Program-made: the position numbers and the translations under genes | In this document: positions 9,378-18,262 of the stretch, in pieces | Layout of the letters: the number at the start of each line of letters is the position of its first letter | How positions within the stretch are numbered: position 1 is the stretch's first letter | NCBI GenBank assembly: GCA_945878355.1 | Contig: CAMCTC010000015.1 | Location: 9,033-73,032 of the forward strand | DNA from: Bordetella parapertussis | Lineage (GTDB): Bacteria > Pseudomonadota > Gammaproteobacteria > Burkholderiales > Burkholderiaceae_C | Direction of reading: 5' to 3' | DNA: 64,000 bases | The notes under the pieces: model-generated | What the model was told of the DNA's origin: nothing | What the model saw: only the letters and a program-made list of their open reading frames with translations | Databases searched by the model: none

Positions 9378-9445
9378 CCCGCGGCGGCGCACAATCGTGG
9401 GCTTAGGGCCAGCAAGGCCTGGTTGAATTTGGAGACTTTCTCGAC

Positions 9446-10408
9446 ATGAAGCGATTTCTGCTGATCACTTTGGCCATTGCGGTGGCACCCCTGGCCGTGC
9501 TTGCGCAGCCTTATCCCAACAAGCCGGTCAGGCTGGTCGTGCCATTTGCGCCAGGCGGCACCACCGACATCGTTGCCCGGGTGCTGGCCGAAAAAATTGG
9601 GCCGGCCTTGGGTCAGCCGCTGATCGTCGAGAACAAGGCCGGTGGCGGTGGTTCGGTCGGTGCCAACGACACCGCCAAATCCGTGCCCGATGGTTACGCG
9701 CTGGGCATGGCCACGGTGTCTACGACGGCGGCCAATCCGGCGATCAATGCCAAGATTCCGTACAACCCGATCACCGACTTCACGCCTATCACCAATGTCG
9801 CTGCCACACCCAATGTGATCGCTGTCCACCCATCGTTCCCGGCCAGGGATTACAAAGGATTTCTGGCCGAATTGAAGAAGAACCCAGGCAAGTACAGTTT
9901 TGCCAGCTCGGGTACCGGCGGCATCGGTCACCTGCAAATGGAGTTGTTCAAGAACCTGTCGGGCACTTTTGTCACCCACATCCCGTACCGTGGCGCGGGT
10001 CCAGCGCTCAACGACACGGTGGCTGGTCAGGTGCCGATCATTTTCGACAACATGCCTTCGGCGCTGCCGTTCATCAAGGACGGTCGGCTGGTGGCGATCG
10101 TCGTCGCCGCTCCCAGCCGCTTGACGCAACTGCCCAATGTACCGACCTTCAAGGAAGTCGGACTCGAGCCAGTCAACCGCATGGCTTATTACGGCATTTA
10201 CGGCCCCAAAGGTCTGTCCAAAGAGGTTGTTGACAAGGTCTACGCGGCGGTCAAGAAGACCACTGAACAGGCCGACGTGAAGAAGCGCATCGAGGAAACC
10301 GGATCGCTGGTGGTGGCCAACACGCCAGCTGAATTCGCGGCCCAGATCAAGGCTGAATTCGAGGTCTACAAGGGTGTGGTCGAAGCCCAGAAACTCAGGC
10401 TCGATTGA
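9446..10408 (+). CDS. Bug/TctC-family tripartite tricarboxylate transporter substrate-binding protein
   Basis: 320 residues, with signal peptide '[18 protein letters not shown]'. It shows the family opening '[19 protein letters not shown]', the ligand-loop motif '[12 protein letters not shown]' and 'VPYRG'-type loop '[14 protein letters not shown]'. It should be a periplasmic binding protein for carboxylates or aromatic acids. No TctA/TctB membrane genes are nearby, so it is one of the orphan Bug receptors that are highly expanded in Burkholderiales. A GGAG Shine-Dalgarno precedes the ATG. Confidence 0.92.
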   Translation: MKRFLLITLAIAVAPLAVLAQPYPNKPVRLVVPFAPGGTTDIVARVLAEKIGPALGQPLIVENKAGGGGSVGANDTAKSVPDGYALGMATVSTTAANPAINAKIPYNPITDFTPITNVAATPNVIAVHPSFPARDYKGFLAELKKNPGKYSFASSGTGGIGHLQMELFKNLSGTFVTHIPYRGAGPALNDTVAGQVPIIFDNMPSALPFIKDGRLVAIVVAAPSRLTQLPNVPTFKEVGLEPVNRMAYYGIYGPKGLSKEVVDKVYAAVKKTTEQADVKKRIEETGSLVVANTPAEFAAQIKAEFEVYKGVVEAQKLRLD

Positions 10409-10424
10409 ATCCGATCGGCTGCCA

Positions 10425-11348
10425 ATGCCTCCCCTAGACAACGGTCCCGGCCTGCCACCTGCCAGCCAGGCTTTGATCGCACGCTTTGTCGATGCTCTGT
10501 GGATCGAGGATGGACTGGCCAAGCTCACCCTCGAGGCCTACCGGCGTGACTTGACGCTCTACGCCCATTGGCTGTCTGACACTGCGGACCGCGCGATCGT
10601 CACCAGTACGGAGTCCGACCTGCTGGCTTACATGGCCCACCGCCATGCAGGCAGCCGGGCGACCAGCGCGAACCGACGCCTGACGGTGTTCAAGCGCTTC
10701 TTTCGCTGGGCGCTGCGCGAGCGCTTGGTGGCCGAGGACGCCAGCCTGCGCCTGGGCAGTGCAAAGACGCCGATGCGGGTCCCCAAGGTGTTGTCAGAGG
10801 CCCAGGTCGAGGCCTTGCTCGACGCGCCGGACGTGGCTGAACCACTGGGTTTGCGCGACCGTGCGATGCTCGAGTTGATGTACGCCAGTGGCTTGCGCGT
10901 GAGTGAGTTGGTGGGCATCGCCACAGTGCGGGTGGGATTGAGCGAGGGAGTCTTGCGTGTGGTGGGCAAGGGCAGCAAGGAGCGCCTGGTGCCGTTTGGC
11001 GCTGAGGCGCAGGACTGGATCGAGCGCTACCTGTCTCAGGCCCGCGAGGCCATCTTGGGCGGGCAGCGAAGCGATTCGCTGTTCGTCACGGCGCGCGGTG
11101 CAGCGATGACGCGCCAGATGTTCTGGTCACTCGTCAAGCGCCATGCGCTGACCGCGGGTATCCGCGTTCCCTTGTCGCCGCACACCTTGCGCCACGCGTT
11201 TGCCACCCATTTGCTCAACCATGGCGCAGATTTGCGTGCGGTGCAGTTGTTGCTGGGCCATGCGGACATTGCCACGACCACCATCTACACCCATGTCGCG
11301 CGCGAGCGCCTGCGGCTGCTTCATGCGCAGCACCATCCGCGCGGATAG
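10425..11348 (+). CDS. xerD: Site-specific tyrosine recombinase XerD
   Basis: 307 residues. The N-terminal SAM-like core-binding domain spans about 15-100 and the catalytic domain 120-300. All catalytic residues are visible: R158 ('SGLRVSEL'), K182 ('GKGSKER'), H253 and R256 ('SPHTLRHAFATHLL'), H279 ('LLGHADI') and nucleophile Y288 ('TTTIYTHV'). The 'HTLRHAFATHLLNHGADLR' stretch is typical of XerD, which with XerC resolves chromosome dimers at dif. The start ATG at 10425 lies 16 bases after the preceding stop; the upstream frame overlaps the Bug gene. No dif-like site was noticed nearby. Confidence 0.93.
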   Translation: MPPLDNGPGLPPASQALIARFVDALWIEDGLAKLTLEAYRRDLTLYAHWLSDTADRAIVTSTESDLLAYMAHRHAGSRATSANRRLTVFKRFFRWALRERLVAEDASLRLGSAKTPMRVPKVLSEAQVEALLDAPDVAEPLGLRDRAMLELMYASGLRVSELVGIATVRVGLSEGVLRVVGKGSKERLVPFGAEAQDWIERYLSQAREAILGGQRSDSLFVTARGAAMTRQMFWSLVKRHALTAGIRVPLSPHTLRHAFATHLLNHGADLRAVQLLLGHADIATTTIYTHVARERLRLLHAQHHPRG

Positions 11349-11384
11349 CTGTTCAGGTCCCGCGGCGAAAGCTCGCGGCGAGGT

Positions 11385-12332
11385 TCAGGACGACTCTTTT
11401 TCCTGCAGCGTCACGCCCAGCAAGCCATGCGCTGGCAGTCTGATCAACGAGCCTTGAAAGTACAGTTGCATCTGCGCCAACTGCGGCGAATGCAGTTGCC
11501 AAGGCGGTCGTCCGTGAAAGCTCTGGCCTCTTTCCTCACCGAAGACATGGCGCCATGCTTGCCCGCCGGCGTCGCGCACACAGACCACCTGTCCTGTTGC
11601 GCCGACGACGTAGACCATGCCGGCGCCCTTCAAGGCCTTGGGGGCCTGGAGTTCGGCGAAGCCGGCACCTGCCATGTCGCATTCGTTGTCGGTCTTGGCC
11701 GGCACGGAATCCACGACATGAATCGCCGGTGGAGATTGCACCGTTGGCCCTATCGGGGCACCCTGTGCGGCAGCGGTGGTCATGACGGGCATCGCAGCGC
11801 TCTCGAGCGACGACGGTTCAAGCTTGGTGCGGTCTGATGAAAAGCCGATCACCGTCGCCCAAACACCGAGCATCAGCAGGGTCAGCCCCGCAGCGCCTGC
11901 CAGCTTGAGCTGTCGTGGCAGGCGCGCCTTGATCTCCGTTTGCCCAAGTGAGACAAACACAGAGCGCAGTCTGACCAAGAACCAACCCTGCCGGTGATGA
12001 CCCTCGGGCATCGGCACAGGCGCTGCAGAAGTTCCTGCGATGACCACAGCGGGCGTCACCGTCGCTTCAGGCACACTGACTTCGATCACGCTCTCAGGGT
12101 CGGCGCCCAATATCAACGCGACTTTGCGTGCGGCTTGGCGACGAATCGATGCGTTGTAAAACGAACCGTGGGTGCCGTTTTCCAGTTGCTCTAGCTGCGT
12201 GGAGGACAGTGCTGCTCGCTTGGCCAGTTCGGACAGATCGAGTCTCGCCAGCAAACGCAAATCCCGCAAGCGGTCGCCATTGACGTCCGCCACTTTGGGA
12301 TCATCCTGATTTGACGGGTCAAGTTCCAACAT
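11385..12332 (-). CDS. RodZ-like helix-turn-helix membrane protein
   Basis: 315 residues. The N-terminal HTH of the Cro/RodZ type (about 20-75, 'LRDLRLLARLDLSELAKRAA') is followed by a linker, one transmembrane segment near 150-170 ('LKLAGAAGLTLLMLGVWATV'), a low-complexity periplasmic stretch, and a C-terminal domain with 'GRPPWQLHSPQ', which resembles the RodZ C-terminal domain. RodZ proper links MreB to the membrane; this copy is not in the usual ispG/pilW context, so a cell-shape role is uncertain. Convergent with xerD. Confidence 0.72.
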   Translation of the reverse strand: MLELDPSNQDDPKVADVNGDRLRDLRLLARLDLSELAKRAALSSTQLEQLENGTHGSFYNASIRRQAARKVALILGADPESVIEVSVPEATVTPAVVIAGTSAAPVPMPEGHHRQGWFLVRLRSVFVSLGQTEIKARLPRQLKLAGAAGLTLLMLGVWATVIGFSSDRTKLEPSSLESAAMPVMTTAAAQGAPIGPTVQSPPAIHVVDSVPAKTDNECDMAGAGFAELQAPKALKGAGMVYVVGATGQVVCVRDAGGQAWRHVFGEERGQSFHGRPPWQLHSPQLAQMQLYFQGSLIRLPAHGLLGVTLQEKESS

Positions 12333-12605
12333 GCATCCCGCAGCATTGCTTTGAAAGTTGCGATTGGTAGTTTAATCATTTTGCCAACTTTTTTGGATTT
12401 CCGCAATCCAAGCTCGAGTCTTTTTCGAGGCAAAGGTAGAGTTGCAGCCCGAACTTCCACACAAGCAGTTGCGCTGGGTTCAAAAAATGATGAACCTGCT
12501 GAAACAACCGATGGCGTCTGACACGCCAAACCGCCATGCTCTGTCCGTCAAGCCATCGGCGAATCTTGGGGCGAGCTGGTGGTTCACTTTCATCTGGAGA
12601 CCGAA
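12333..12605. other. Divergent intergenic region, AT-richer than its surroundings
   Basis: About 270 bases separate the RodZ-like gene (-) from the second Bug receptor (+). The first part is clearly more AT-rich than flanking DNA and holds an inverted repeat (TTGGATT, 5-base loop, AATCCAA) at 12393-12411. It should contain both promoters. I see no convincing -35/-10 pair and no ORF with coding character. Confidence 0.4.
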
Positions 12606-13583
12606 ATGAGTATTTCTCGCAAGCTGTTCATCTGCGGCGCCACCGCCTGGTTCTCGGCCGCATCGGCCTGGTCGCAGACCTATCCGACACGCAGCATCAC
12701 CCTGGTCGTGCCTTTTGCTGCGGGTGGTCCGACTGACGTGGTCGCGCGCACGCTGAGTGCGCCGCTGTCGCGCGCGCTCGGTCAGACGGTGGTGGTGGAG
12801 AACAAGACTGGCGCCGGTGGCACGCTGGCTGCAGCCCAAGTGGCACGCGCGGCACCCGATGGCTATACCTTTCTGATACACCACAACGGCATGGCCACAG
12901 CCCCTGCGCTCTACCGCAAGCTGAGTTACAACGCGCTGACCGATTTCGAGTATGTCAGCCAGGTGGTGGACGTTCCGATGACGCTGGTCGCGCGCAAGGA
13001 CTTGCCCGCAAAGACACTGCCCGAGTTGCTGGCCTACCTCAAGGCTCAGGGCGACAAGGTCAACCTCGCCCACGCCGGCTTGGGCGCGGTGTCGCACTTG
13101 TGCGGCATGGTGTTTCGACAGGCGGTCGGGGTCGAATTGACCACCGTGCCGTACCAGGGAACAGGTCCGGCGATGGCCGCGTTGCTGGGTGGTCAGGTCG
13201 ACCTGATGTGCGACCAAACAACCCAGACCGTGCCGCAGATCAAGGCGGGTTCGCTGCGCTTCTACGGCGTCACCACCGCTCAGCGCATCAAGGCACTGCC
13301 CGACGCACCCACGCTGGCCGAGCAAGGACTCAAGGGTTTCGAGGTGATGGTTTGGCACGGGGTCTATGCGCCAAAGGGCACGCCCAAGGAAGCGACCGAG
13401 AAATTCAACGCGGCGCTGCGCGTGGCGCTGAAAGACCCGATGGTGGTGGCTCGGATGGCCGAACTAGGTGCCGAAATCGTGCCTGACGCCAAGCTCACGC
13501 CCGAGGGACTGCGCACCTGGCTCAAGCAGGAGACCGATCGCTGGGGACCGGTGATCAGGTCGGCGGGGGTGTACGCCGACTGA
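12606..13583 (+). CDS. Bug/TctC-family solute-binding protein (second copy)
   Basis: 325 residues. The signal peptide ends at 'ASAWSQ', followed by the family opening 'YPTRSITLVVPFAAGGPTD', with 'HAGLGAVSHLCGM' and 'VPYQGTGPAMAALLGGQVD' as ligand-binding loops. Same family as the protein at 9446 but clearly diverged, so not a recent duplication. No membrane components adjoin it. The ATG at 12606 is preferred to an upstream alternative start at 12579 because it begins directly at the signal peptide. Confidence 0.92.
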   Translation: MSISRKLFICGATAWFSAASAWSQTYPTRSITLVVPFAAGGPTDVVARTLSAPLSRALGQTVVVENKTGAGGTLAAAQVARAAPDGYTFLIHHNGMATAPALYRKLSYNALTDFEYVSQVVDVPMTLVARKDLPAKTLPELLAYLKAQGDKVNLAHAGLGAVSHLCGMVFRQAVGVELTTVPYQGTGPAMAALLGGQVDLMCDQTTQTVPQIKAGSLRFYGVTTAQRIKALPDAPTLAEQGLKGFEVMVWHGVYAPKGTPKEATEKFNAALRVALKDPMVVARMAELGAEIVPDAKLTPEGLRTWLKQETDRWGPVIRSAGVYAD

Positions 13584-13599
13584 AGCCCGCGCAATCGAG

Positions 13600-13623
13600 C
13601 GCAGCGCAGTGACTTGCGCTGCG
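13600..13623. terminator. Inverted repeat between convergent genes, possible bidirectional terminator
   Basis: CGCAGCGCA, a 6-base loop, then TGCGCTGCG: a perfect 9-base stem between the ends of the Bug gene (+) and the helix-hairpin-helix gene (-). No T-run follows on either strand, so intrinsic termination is possible but unproven. Confidence 0.4.
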
Positions 13624-13665
13624 TGCGAAGTACCGAAGGAAATATAGGCAGACCCGTCGGGATTT

Positions 13666-13923
13666 CTACTGTTTCGGGGGCTTTGCCGAAGCGCTCTTGG
13701 CTGCGCCCGCGTTGGCTTGCTTGGCGATGAGTTGGCGCTTCAAACCCTCGTACCAACCGGGATCGAGGATATTCCTCGTGACCAGTTGGGCCTTGCTGCC
13801 ATAGGGACGGCTGGCAACAATATTGGCGGCCAGCGCATCGCTGATGCCGGGAAGCTTCTTCAGTTCAGCCACCGTCGCGGAATTGATGTCGATGACCGAA
13901 TTCGTGGCGTCGAGTGCTCGCAT
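13666..13923 (-). CDS. Helix-hairpin-helix protein, ComEA-like domain
   Basis: 85 residues. The sequence 'DINSATVAELKKLPGI' followed by 'ALAANIVASRPYGSKAQL' is a tandem helix-hairpin-helix DNA-binding fold as in the C-terminus of ComEA; a Lys/Ala tail follows. ComEA-like proteins in this group normally begin with a signal peptide, but this ORF starts almost directly at the domain. A signal-peptide-like stretch ('SLTAIGLLFSANLCA') is encoded about 75-115 bases upstream in another frame, so the gene may have lost its 5' end. Function: periplasmic or cytoplasmic DNA binding, uncertain. Confidence 0.7.
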   Translation of the reverse strand: MRALDATNSVIDINSATVAELKKLPGISDALAANIVASRPYGSKAQLVTRNILDPGWYEGLKRQLIAKQANAGAAKSASAKPPKQ

Positions 13924-14084
13924 CGAACCCTTCTCAGGCTTTCCAGCCTAGGGCTTGATGCCCTCATGCTTGACGCTGGGCTCTCTGGTCATTTCGGATT
14001 GGCAGCGCCATCTCAGCGCAAAGGTTTGCGCTGAACAGAAGGCCAATCGCGGTCAATGAGGCAGAGGTAAATCGTTGCCTTATG

Positions 14085-15027
14085 CAGTCTCGTGTGCTGG
14101 TCGGTGTGTCGCCAGCAGGAACGAACTTATATCCCAGGTTGAAGGTGTTGACCATCGGCACCGGCGTTGCCGTCGAGGCAAAGGTGACCGCATTCGGCGT
14201 GTTCGTACCCGTGCCTGGCGCACTGCCGCTGATGATGATGCCCAAGCGGTGCGTCAGCGCTGCGTCGTAGCTCAGGTCGCCCATGTCGGCCTTCTTGGAC
14301 AGGCCGTCGGCCGAGTCCGTCAGGCTGGCCACAATCGCGGCGGTCTGTGTGATGCCTCGATAAAAGGTGTACCGGTAGCTGCCATCCCCGTTGTCGACCA
14401 GGGTGCCCTGTGTGTCGCTGGCAGGGTCGGTGCCGCACCAAGTCGCACCAGTTGCGGCATTGCATGAAGAAGTGGCGGGCGTTGCCGTCTTTTCAGCAAC
14501 GGTTGGCGGGCATGTGACCAGATAGCTGACCCATTTGCTCGGCTCGGCGTTCGCCGTCTTTCCAAATGCGGAAAGCGTGGTGCCCGGAACCAACTTCGCC
14601 GGCGTGAAAGCGATGTTGGTCAGACCGGGAACCGTGGCCGTGGCGCTCTGAGCCTTGCTTGCAAGCCCTAGAACAGGATTGCCTGCAGCGTCCTTGACGG
14701 TGAACTTGACAACCGGCGCGCTCGCGATGGTCACGCTGGTGACGCTGACTTGCGGGGCGGGGGGCCAGCGCAGCCCAGGCTGTTGATGTCGCGGTGCTTG
14801 CCGCCACCGTGCTGCTGCCGACGTTGACCGCCGTGCTGGCGTCCTTGCCATTGCTGCCGTTCGTGCCGTTGGCTCCGTTCACGCCATTGGTACCATTGGT
14901 CCAGTTGCTCCCTGGCGATCCATCGCCGCCGCCGCATCCCGCCAGCGCTGGCCATCAGGGTGGCCATTGCAAACCGGGTTCAATGCTGTGAAGGGCGGGA
15001 ACTTGCCGCCTGTCTCGAACACTTCAT
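14085..15027 (-). pseudogene. Broken remnant of an OmcA/MtrC-family decahaem c-type cytochrome lipoprotein
   Basis: An ATG at 15027 with Shine-Dalgarno AAAGGAG begins a leader soon interrupted by TGA. The frame must change before the lipobox 'ALAGC' (sequence GCGC where GCGCGC would restore it) and again at a run of six C around 14759-14764. The recoverable product has a Gly/Asn-rich stretch ('TNGVNGANGTNG'), then 'TIASAPVVKFTVKDAAGNPV', 'GTLVDNGDGSYRYTFYR', 'LTHRLGIIISGSAPGTGTNT' and 'FVPAGDTPTSTRD'. This is the N-terminal domain of surface decahaem cytochromes used in extracellular electron transfer. Homology stops at 'TRD', just before the first haem site; no CxxCH follows. A sequencing error could explain one frameshift but not the loss of the haem region. 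Confidence 0.8.
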
Positions 15028-15258
15028 GAAATTTTCTCCTTTGAAGTTTCGATTGACACCAAGCACCATGGCTCCCATGCCAAACCCAAGAAGATTCTTA
15101 GATGTTCTTGAGCGGACGGACTTTTGGGGATCAAACACCTTGCTGGTGGTGCGAAGAAGTTGTGAGGCTTCTCGTTCATCGCCAGCCGCAGGGTGAAAAT
15201 TACACCTGCACGGCCCAAGCGCGAACCTAGCGTGAAACCATGTCAATGGCCAAGCGGC
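15028..15258. other. Intergenic region between cytochrome gene and decahaem pseudogene
   Basis: About 230 bases holding the ribosome-binding site of the pseudogene near its right-hand boundary. No ORF with coding character and no clear terminator is visible. It is longer than expected for a tight operon. Confidence 0.3.
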
Positions 15259-15882
15259 CTATTTCGAAGGTAAATCGGCTTTGACAGTGGCCTTGGGCTC
15301 GACCGGTTCCTGATGCGCAACGCCAGTGTGGCAATCGATGCAGGTGGCCTTGCCAGCGCGGAATTTTTTGTGTTGCTTGACCGCGTCTTCAGATTGTTTA
15401 GAAGTGTTCATGGCCTCATCATCATGGCAGGTTCGACAGTTGGCAGAGTTGTTCTCCCGCATCTCGTCCCAGACCAAGTTAGCCATGCGCCAGCGCTCGC
15501 GGTCAAAACTTTCGCGGGTGGAGATAACGCCGCGCATTTCGGCGAATGCATCGCTGATCCCTGCCTTGGCCTTGTAGATCAATTTAGCGGGATAGGTGTG
15601 CGGCACATGGCAATCGACGCACATAGCGCGGACACCGGTTCTGTTGCTGTAATGTGCCGAGAGCTTGTGCTCGGGATAGACAAACTTTTCATGCGAGTGA
15701 CAACTGTTGCCACAGAAGTCGTCGGTGCCTGTGACAGCCAGCGCGACCTGGGTGCCGATCACTGCCACTGCGCCAGCCAAGAGACCGACTGTCAGCAGTG
15801 CGAACACCGACCAGCGTGCTGACGGCGAAAACAGCCAGCGCAGCAATTGGCGCAAGGTTCCGGGCTTGCTTGGTTCGGTCAT
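15259..15882 (-). CDS. NapC/NirT-family tetrahaem cytochrome c, CymA-like quinol dehydrogenase
   Basis: 207 residues with one N-terminal membrane anchor ('WSVFALLTVGLLAGAVAVIG'), then four haem sites in the periplasm. CVDCH, CRTCH and CIDCH are standard; the first reads C-GNS-CH, with three residues between the cysteines instead of two. Surroundings such as 'HYSNRTGVRAMCVDCHVPH' and 'CIDCHTGVAH' are diagnostic for NapC/NirT/CymA. Family role: oxidise menaquinol or ubiquinol and pass electrons to periplasmic cytochromes. It lies between a monohaem cytochrome and an OmcA/MtrC remnant, the pattern of extracellular electron-transfer loci. Confidence 0.9.
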   Translation of the reverse strand: MTEPSKPGTLRQLLRWLFSPSARWSVFALLTVGLLAGAVAVIGTQVALAVTGTDDFCGNSCHSHEKFVYPEHKLSAHYSNRTGVRAMCVDCHVPHTYPAKLIYKAKAGISDAFAEMRGVISTRESFDRERWRMANLVWDEMRENNSANCRTCHDDEAMNTSKQSEDAVKQHKKFRAGKATCIDCHTGVAHQEPVEPKATVKADLPSK

Positions 15883-16054
15883 GCGGCCTCTCCTGGTTGA
15901 GTTTATGGTGTTCTGTGCCTTCTCGCCATGATGAGAGAATCAAGCTACAGTAAAATAGATACCCATGACCGCTACTCTGGACGGAGGCGACCAAGACCGC
16001 AATTGGCAACGAATAGGCGCGATCTGGCGCTGGTCTGGAAAACAAACCAGCGTG

Positions 16055-16357
16055 CTACTTTGCATTCAAAACGATGGCGGTGATAGCCTTGATGTCGGCG
16101 TCGCTGGCTGTGATTTTTTTGTGATCATCTTCGTCACCCACTTTTCCGCCATTCTTGAGTTGCAAGAATATCTTGTTGGGTGCGTCTGCATTGCCTTTGT
16201 ATTTTGTGGCAATTGATGACCAGGAAGGCCCTTTTTTGGTGGTGCTTGCGGTATGGCATTTGCTGCATTTTTCTGCGGCAATGATGTCTTCAGCGGAGCC
16301 GGCGAACGCCGCACCATGGAACCCTAGCGCGGCGATGATGACAGGCAGAAATTTCAT
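16055..16357 (-). CDS. Periplasmic monohaem class I cytochrome c
   Basis: 100 residues. The signal peptide 'MKFLPVIIAALGFHGAAFAG' is followed by one haem site CSKCH near residue 31 and 'KKGPSWSSIATKY'. The start is set at 16357, where AGAAGGA precedes ATG; the longer frame adds no domain. The mature protein has no methionine at all, so the usual Met axial ligand is absent; the segment 'GGKVGDEDDHKK' carries a His where relatives have Met nearby. It precedes the tetrahaem gene in the same direction, like MtoD beside CymA in iron-oxidiser loci. Confidence 0.87.
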   Translation of the reverse strand: MKFLPVIIAALGFHGAAFAGSAEDIIAAEKCSKCHTASTTKKGPSWSSIATKYKGNADAPNKIFLQLKNGGKVGDEDDHKKITASDADIKAITAIVLNAK

Positions 16358-16465
16358 GCTCGATCCTTCTGTTAGGTTTGGCGAAATTCTTTTGAATAGC
16401 TGACGAAATTCCACACCGCTATGAAATAAGCTTGGTGCGACCTTGGCGCTGGCCATCAAGTGTTT

Positions 16466-18232
16466 TCATTTTGACCCCAGGTGATGCCGCTGTGCTTGAC
16501 CTGAGTCACGGCTTGCGGGGCTTTCAGGCGCCGGGGACTTGGTGGGTTCTGCTGCGCGATGGATGGCCAGATGGCGTGGCGTCCAAGACGGCGCGACGCG
16601 TCTGACGAAATTTGACCTGGCAATGTGGTAGCTCGGGTCAAAGCCATAGAAATTTTTTCGCATTCGAGCGAGTTCCTCCGCCCGGTAGGTCGACAGTGGC
16701 TTGGCCAACTCGTCGCGCAAGCGGTTCTGCTGCTTGGTCGCCAACAACGCTGGCAATGACGCGCTGGCTGCCAGCGCTGCCGCCCGGGTCTGCACCTGGA
16801 CGACAAAGTCTTGCGCCTCGGCGTCGAGGACGGCGTCAACCATCCCCAGTTCGGCGGCTCGGTGGGTCGACATCGGCAGTCGGTGCTCCATCACCTCGGT
16901 CGCGCTGCCTGATGTCAAGCGCCGTGGCAGCAGGTAGGTCCAGTACTCCGAACCGTGCAGGTTGCCCATGTTCTTGTAGTGCGGGTTCAGCACCACGTTG
17001 CGTTGAGCCCAGACTTGATCGGCTGCCAAGGCCATGAAAACGCCGCCTGCACCCGCATTGCCCTGCATCGCAGCAATCACGACGCGATCGGTCGCCAGGA
17101 TCAATTGCTGCGTCAGGTCGTTCATCGCCAGGATGTTGGCCATTGACTCATCAGCCGGACTGTCTGCGGCTTCGATCACATTCAGGTGCAGGCCGTTGGA
17201 CCAGAAGTCCGGTCCGCCCATCAGCAGCAATACCTGCTCGGGCTGGGCCAGAGCCTGGATCACAGCAATGCGCAGTCGATGGCATTGCGATGTGCTCATT
17301 GCGCCATTGTGGAAATCGAAATGCAGCGTACCGACGCCGTCCTGCGCGTGATAACGGATCTCGCGCCATCCTGCATCGCGGTCATCGCCGACTACCAGCC
17401 AATCGGGCAGCGCGGCAGCTTCGACTGAAAATGCCAGCGCTGCTGGCAGTTTGAATTGCCCCGGCGCATCGGCGCGCCGCACGTGTCCGATCCAGATTGC
17501 GCCGTCCACCGTTGCGCGCAGTAAGGCCTCGTCGCGACGCCCGAGCATGCTGCCCGGCATCGCGGGCATCGACAGCACCTGCGCGCGGCCATCGAACAGA
17601 TGGCATGTGACGCCGAACAGGCTGTCGAGCAGACCTGGTGCACCGTCTGCGGCCCTGATCTTTCGCAGTACCGAGGCGGTGTCGTCGACCTGCCAATCGA
17701 TGCTGCGGTCGGCTTGGCGCATCATCGATCGCCAATGGCCACTGCGGCTGCCGTTCGTCGGTGGCAATGGCCCGACCCCGGCGCTGAAACGCTGCAAAGC
17801 GCTTTGCACTGCCCGCACTGCTGCGTTGGTGACCTCGCGGCGGTAGAGGCTTGACTTGGTGGCTTCGCGCATCGCGAAGGTCTCTGCCGCCCAGACCGGA
17901 CCGGCATCCATCTGCTCTTCGGCCTGCAGAACCGTCACGCCCCATTCGTGCTGGCCGTCGGCAATGGCGTGATCGAGTGACGACGGACCGCGGTCTCCGA
18001 CGATGCCTGGGTGTACCACCAAGCACAAGGTGTTGCGCCAGACTTGTGCTGGTATCGCGCGCTTGAGAAAGGGAGCGATCACCAGCGCAGGCTGGTACAG
18101 CGCCACAGCCTCGATCGTCACCGAATCCGAAATGTCGAGTTCGACACTGATCTCATGGTCCAAAGCGCTCAGTTCGAGGTAAAGGCGCTGCGCCAGGCTG
18201 TTGAAACTGTGGGTCAAGAAAAGGATGCGCAT
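16466..18232 (-). CDS. hoxX: Hydrogenase maturation protein HoxX (CO-forming)
   Basis: 588 residues, two domains: an N-terminal formyltransferase-like domain (1-~270, 'MRILFLTHSFNSLAQRLYLE', 'VVHPGIVGDRGPSSLDHA') and a C-terminal enoyl-CoA hydratase-like domain (~290-550, 'GNAGAGGVFMALAADQVWA'). HoxX makes the active-site CO ligand of [NiFe]-hydrogenases from formyl-tetrahydrofolate through formyl-CoA under aerobic conditions. It is the last gene of the hox-hyp run, 30 bases after hypE, the same position as in Ralstonia eutropha. Its presence indicates hydrogenase synthesis in air. Confidence 0.93.
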   Translation of the reverse strand: MRILFLTHSFNSLAQRLYLELSALDHEISVELDISDSVTIEAVALYQPALVIAPFLKRAIPAQVWRNTLCLVVHPGIVGDRGPSSLDHAIADGQHEWGVTVLQAEEQMDAGPVWAAETFAMREATKSSLYRREVTNAAVRAVQSALQRFSAGVGPLPPTNGSRSGHWRSMMRQADRSIDWQVDDTASVLRKIRAADGAPGLLDSLFGVTCHLFDGRAQVLSMPAMPGSMLGRRDEALLRATVDGAIWIGHVRRADAPGQFKLPAALAFSVEAAALPDWLVVGDDRDAGWREIRYHAQDGVGTLHFDFHNGAMSTSQCHRLRIAVIQALAQPEQVLLLMGGPDFWSNGLHLNVIEAADSPADESMANILAMNDLTQQLILATDRVVIAAMQGNAGAGGVFMALAADQVWAQRNVVLNPHYKNMGNLHGSEYWTYLLPRRLTSGSATEVMEHRLPMSTHRAAELGMVDAVLDAEAQDFVVQVQTRAAALAASASLPALLATKQQNRLRDELAKPLSTYRAEELARMRKNFYGFDPSYHIARSNFVRRVAPSWTPRHLAIHRAAEPTKSPAPESPASRDSGQAQRHHLGSK

Positions 18233-18262
18233 CCCTTGCAGTCAATAAGGGGCGTGCGCAGT

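Noticed and set aside
14980-15246. 88-codon minus-strand ORF upstream of the decahaem remnant
   Set aside because: Mostly the untranslated leader of the pseudogene; the Shine-Dalgarno and ATG at 15027 lie inside it and the upstream part has no homology.
16021-16054. Hairpin CGCTGGT/ACCAGCG after the monohaem cytochrome gene
   Set aside because: Seven-base stem with an 11-base loop and no T-run; too weak to call a terminator.
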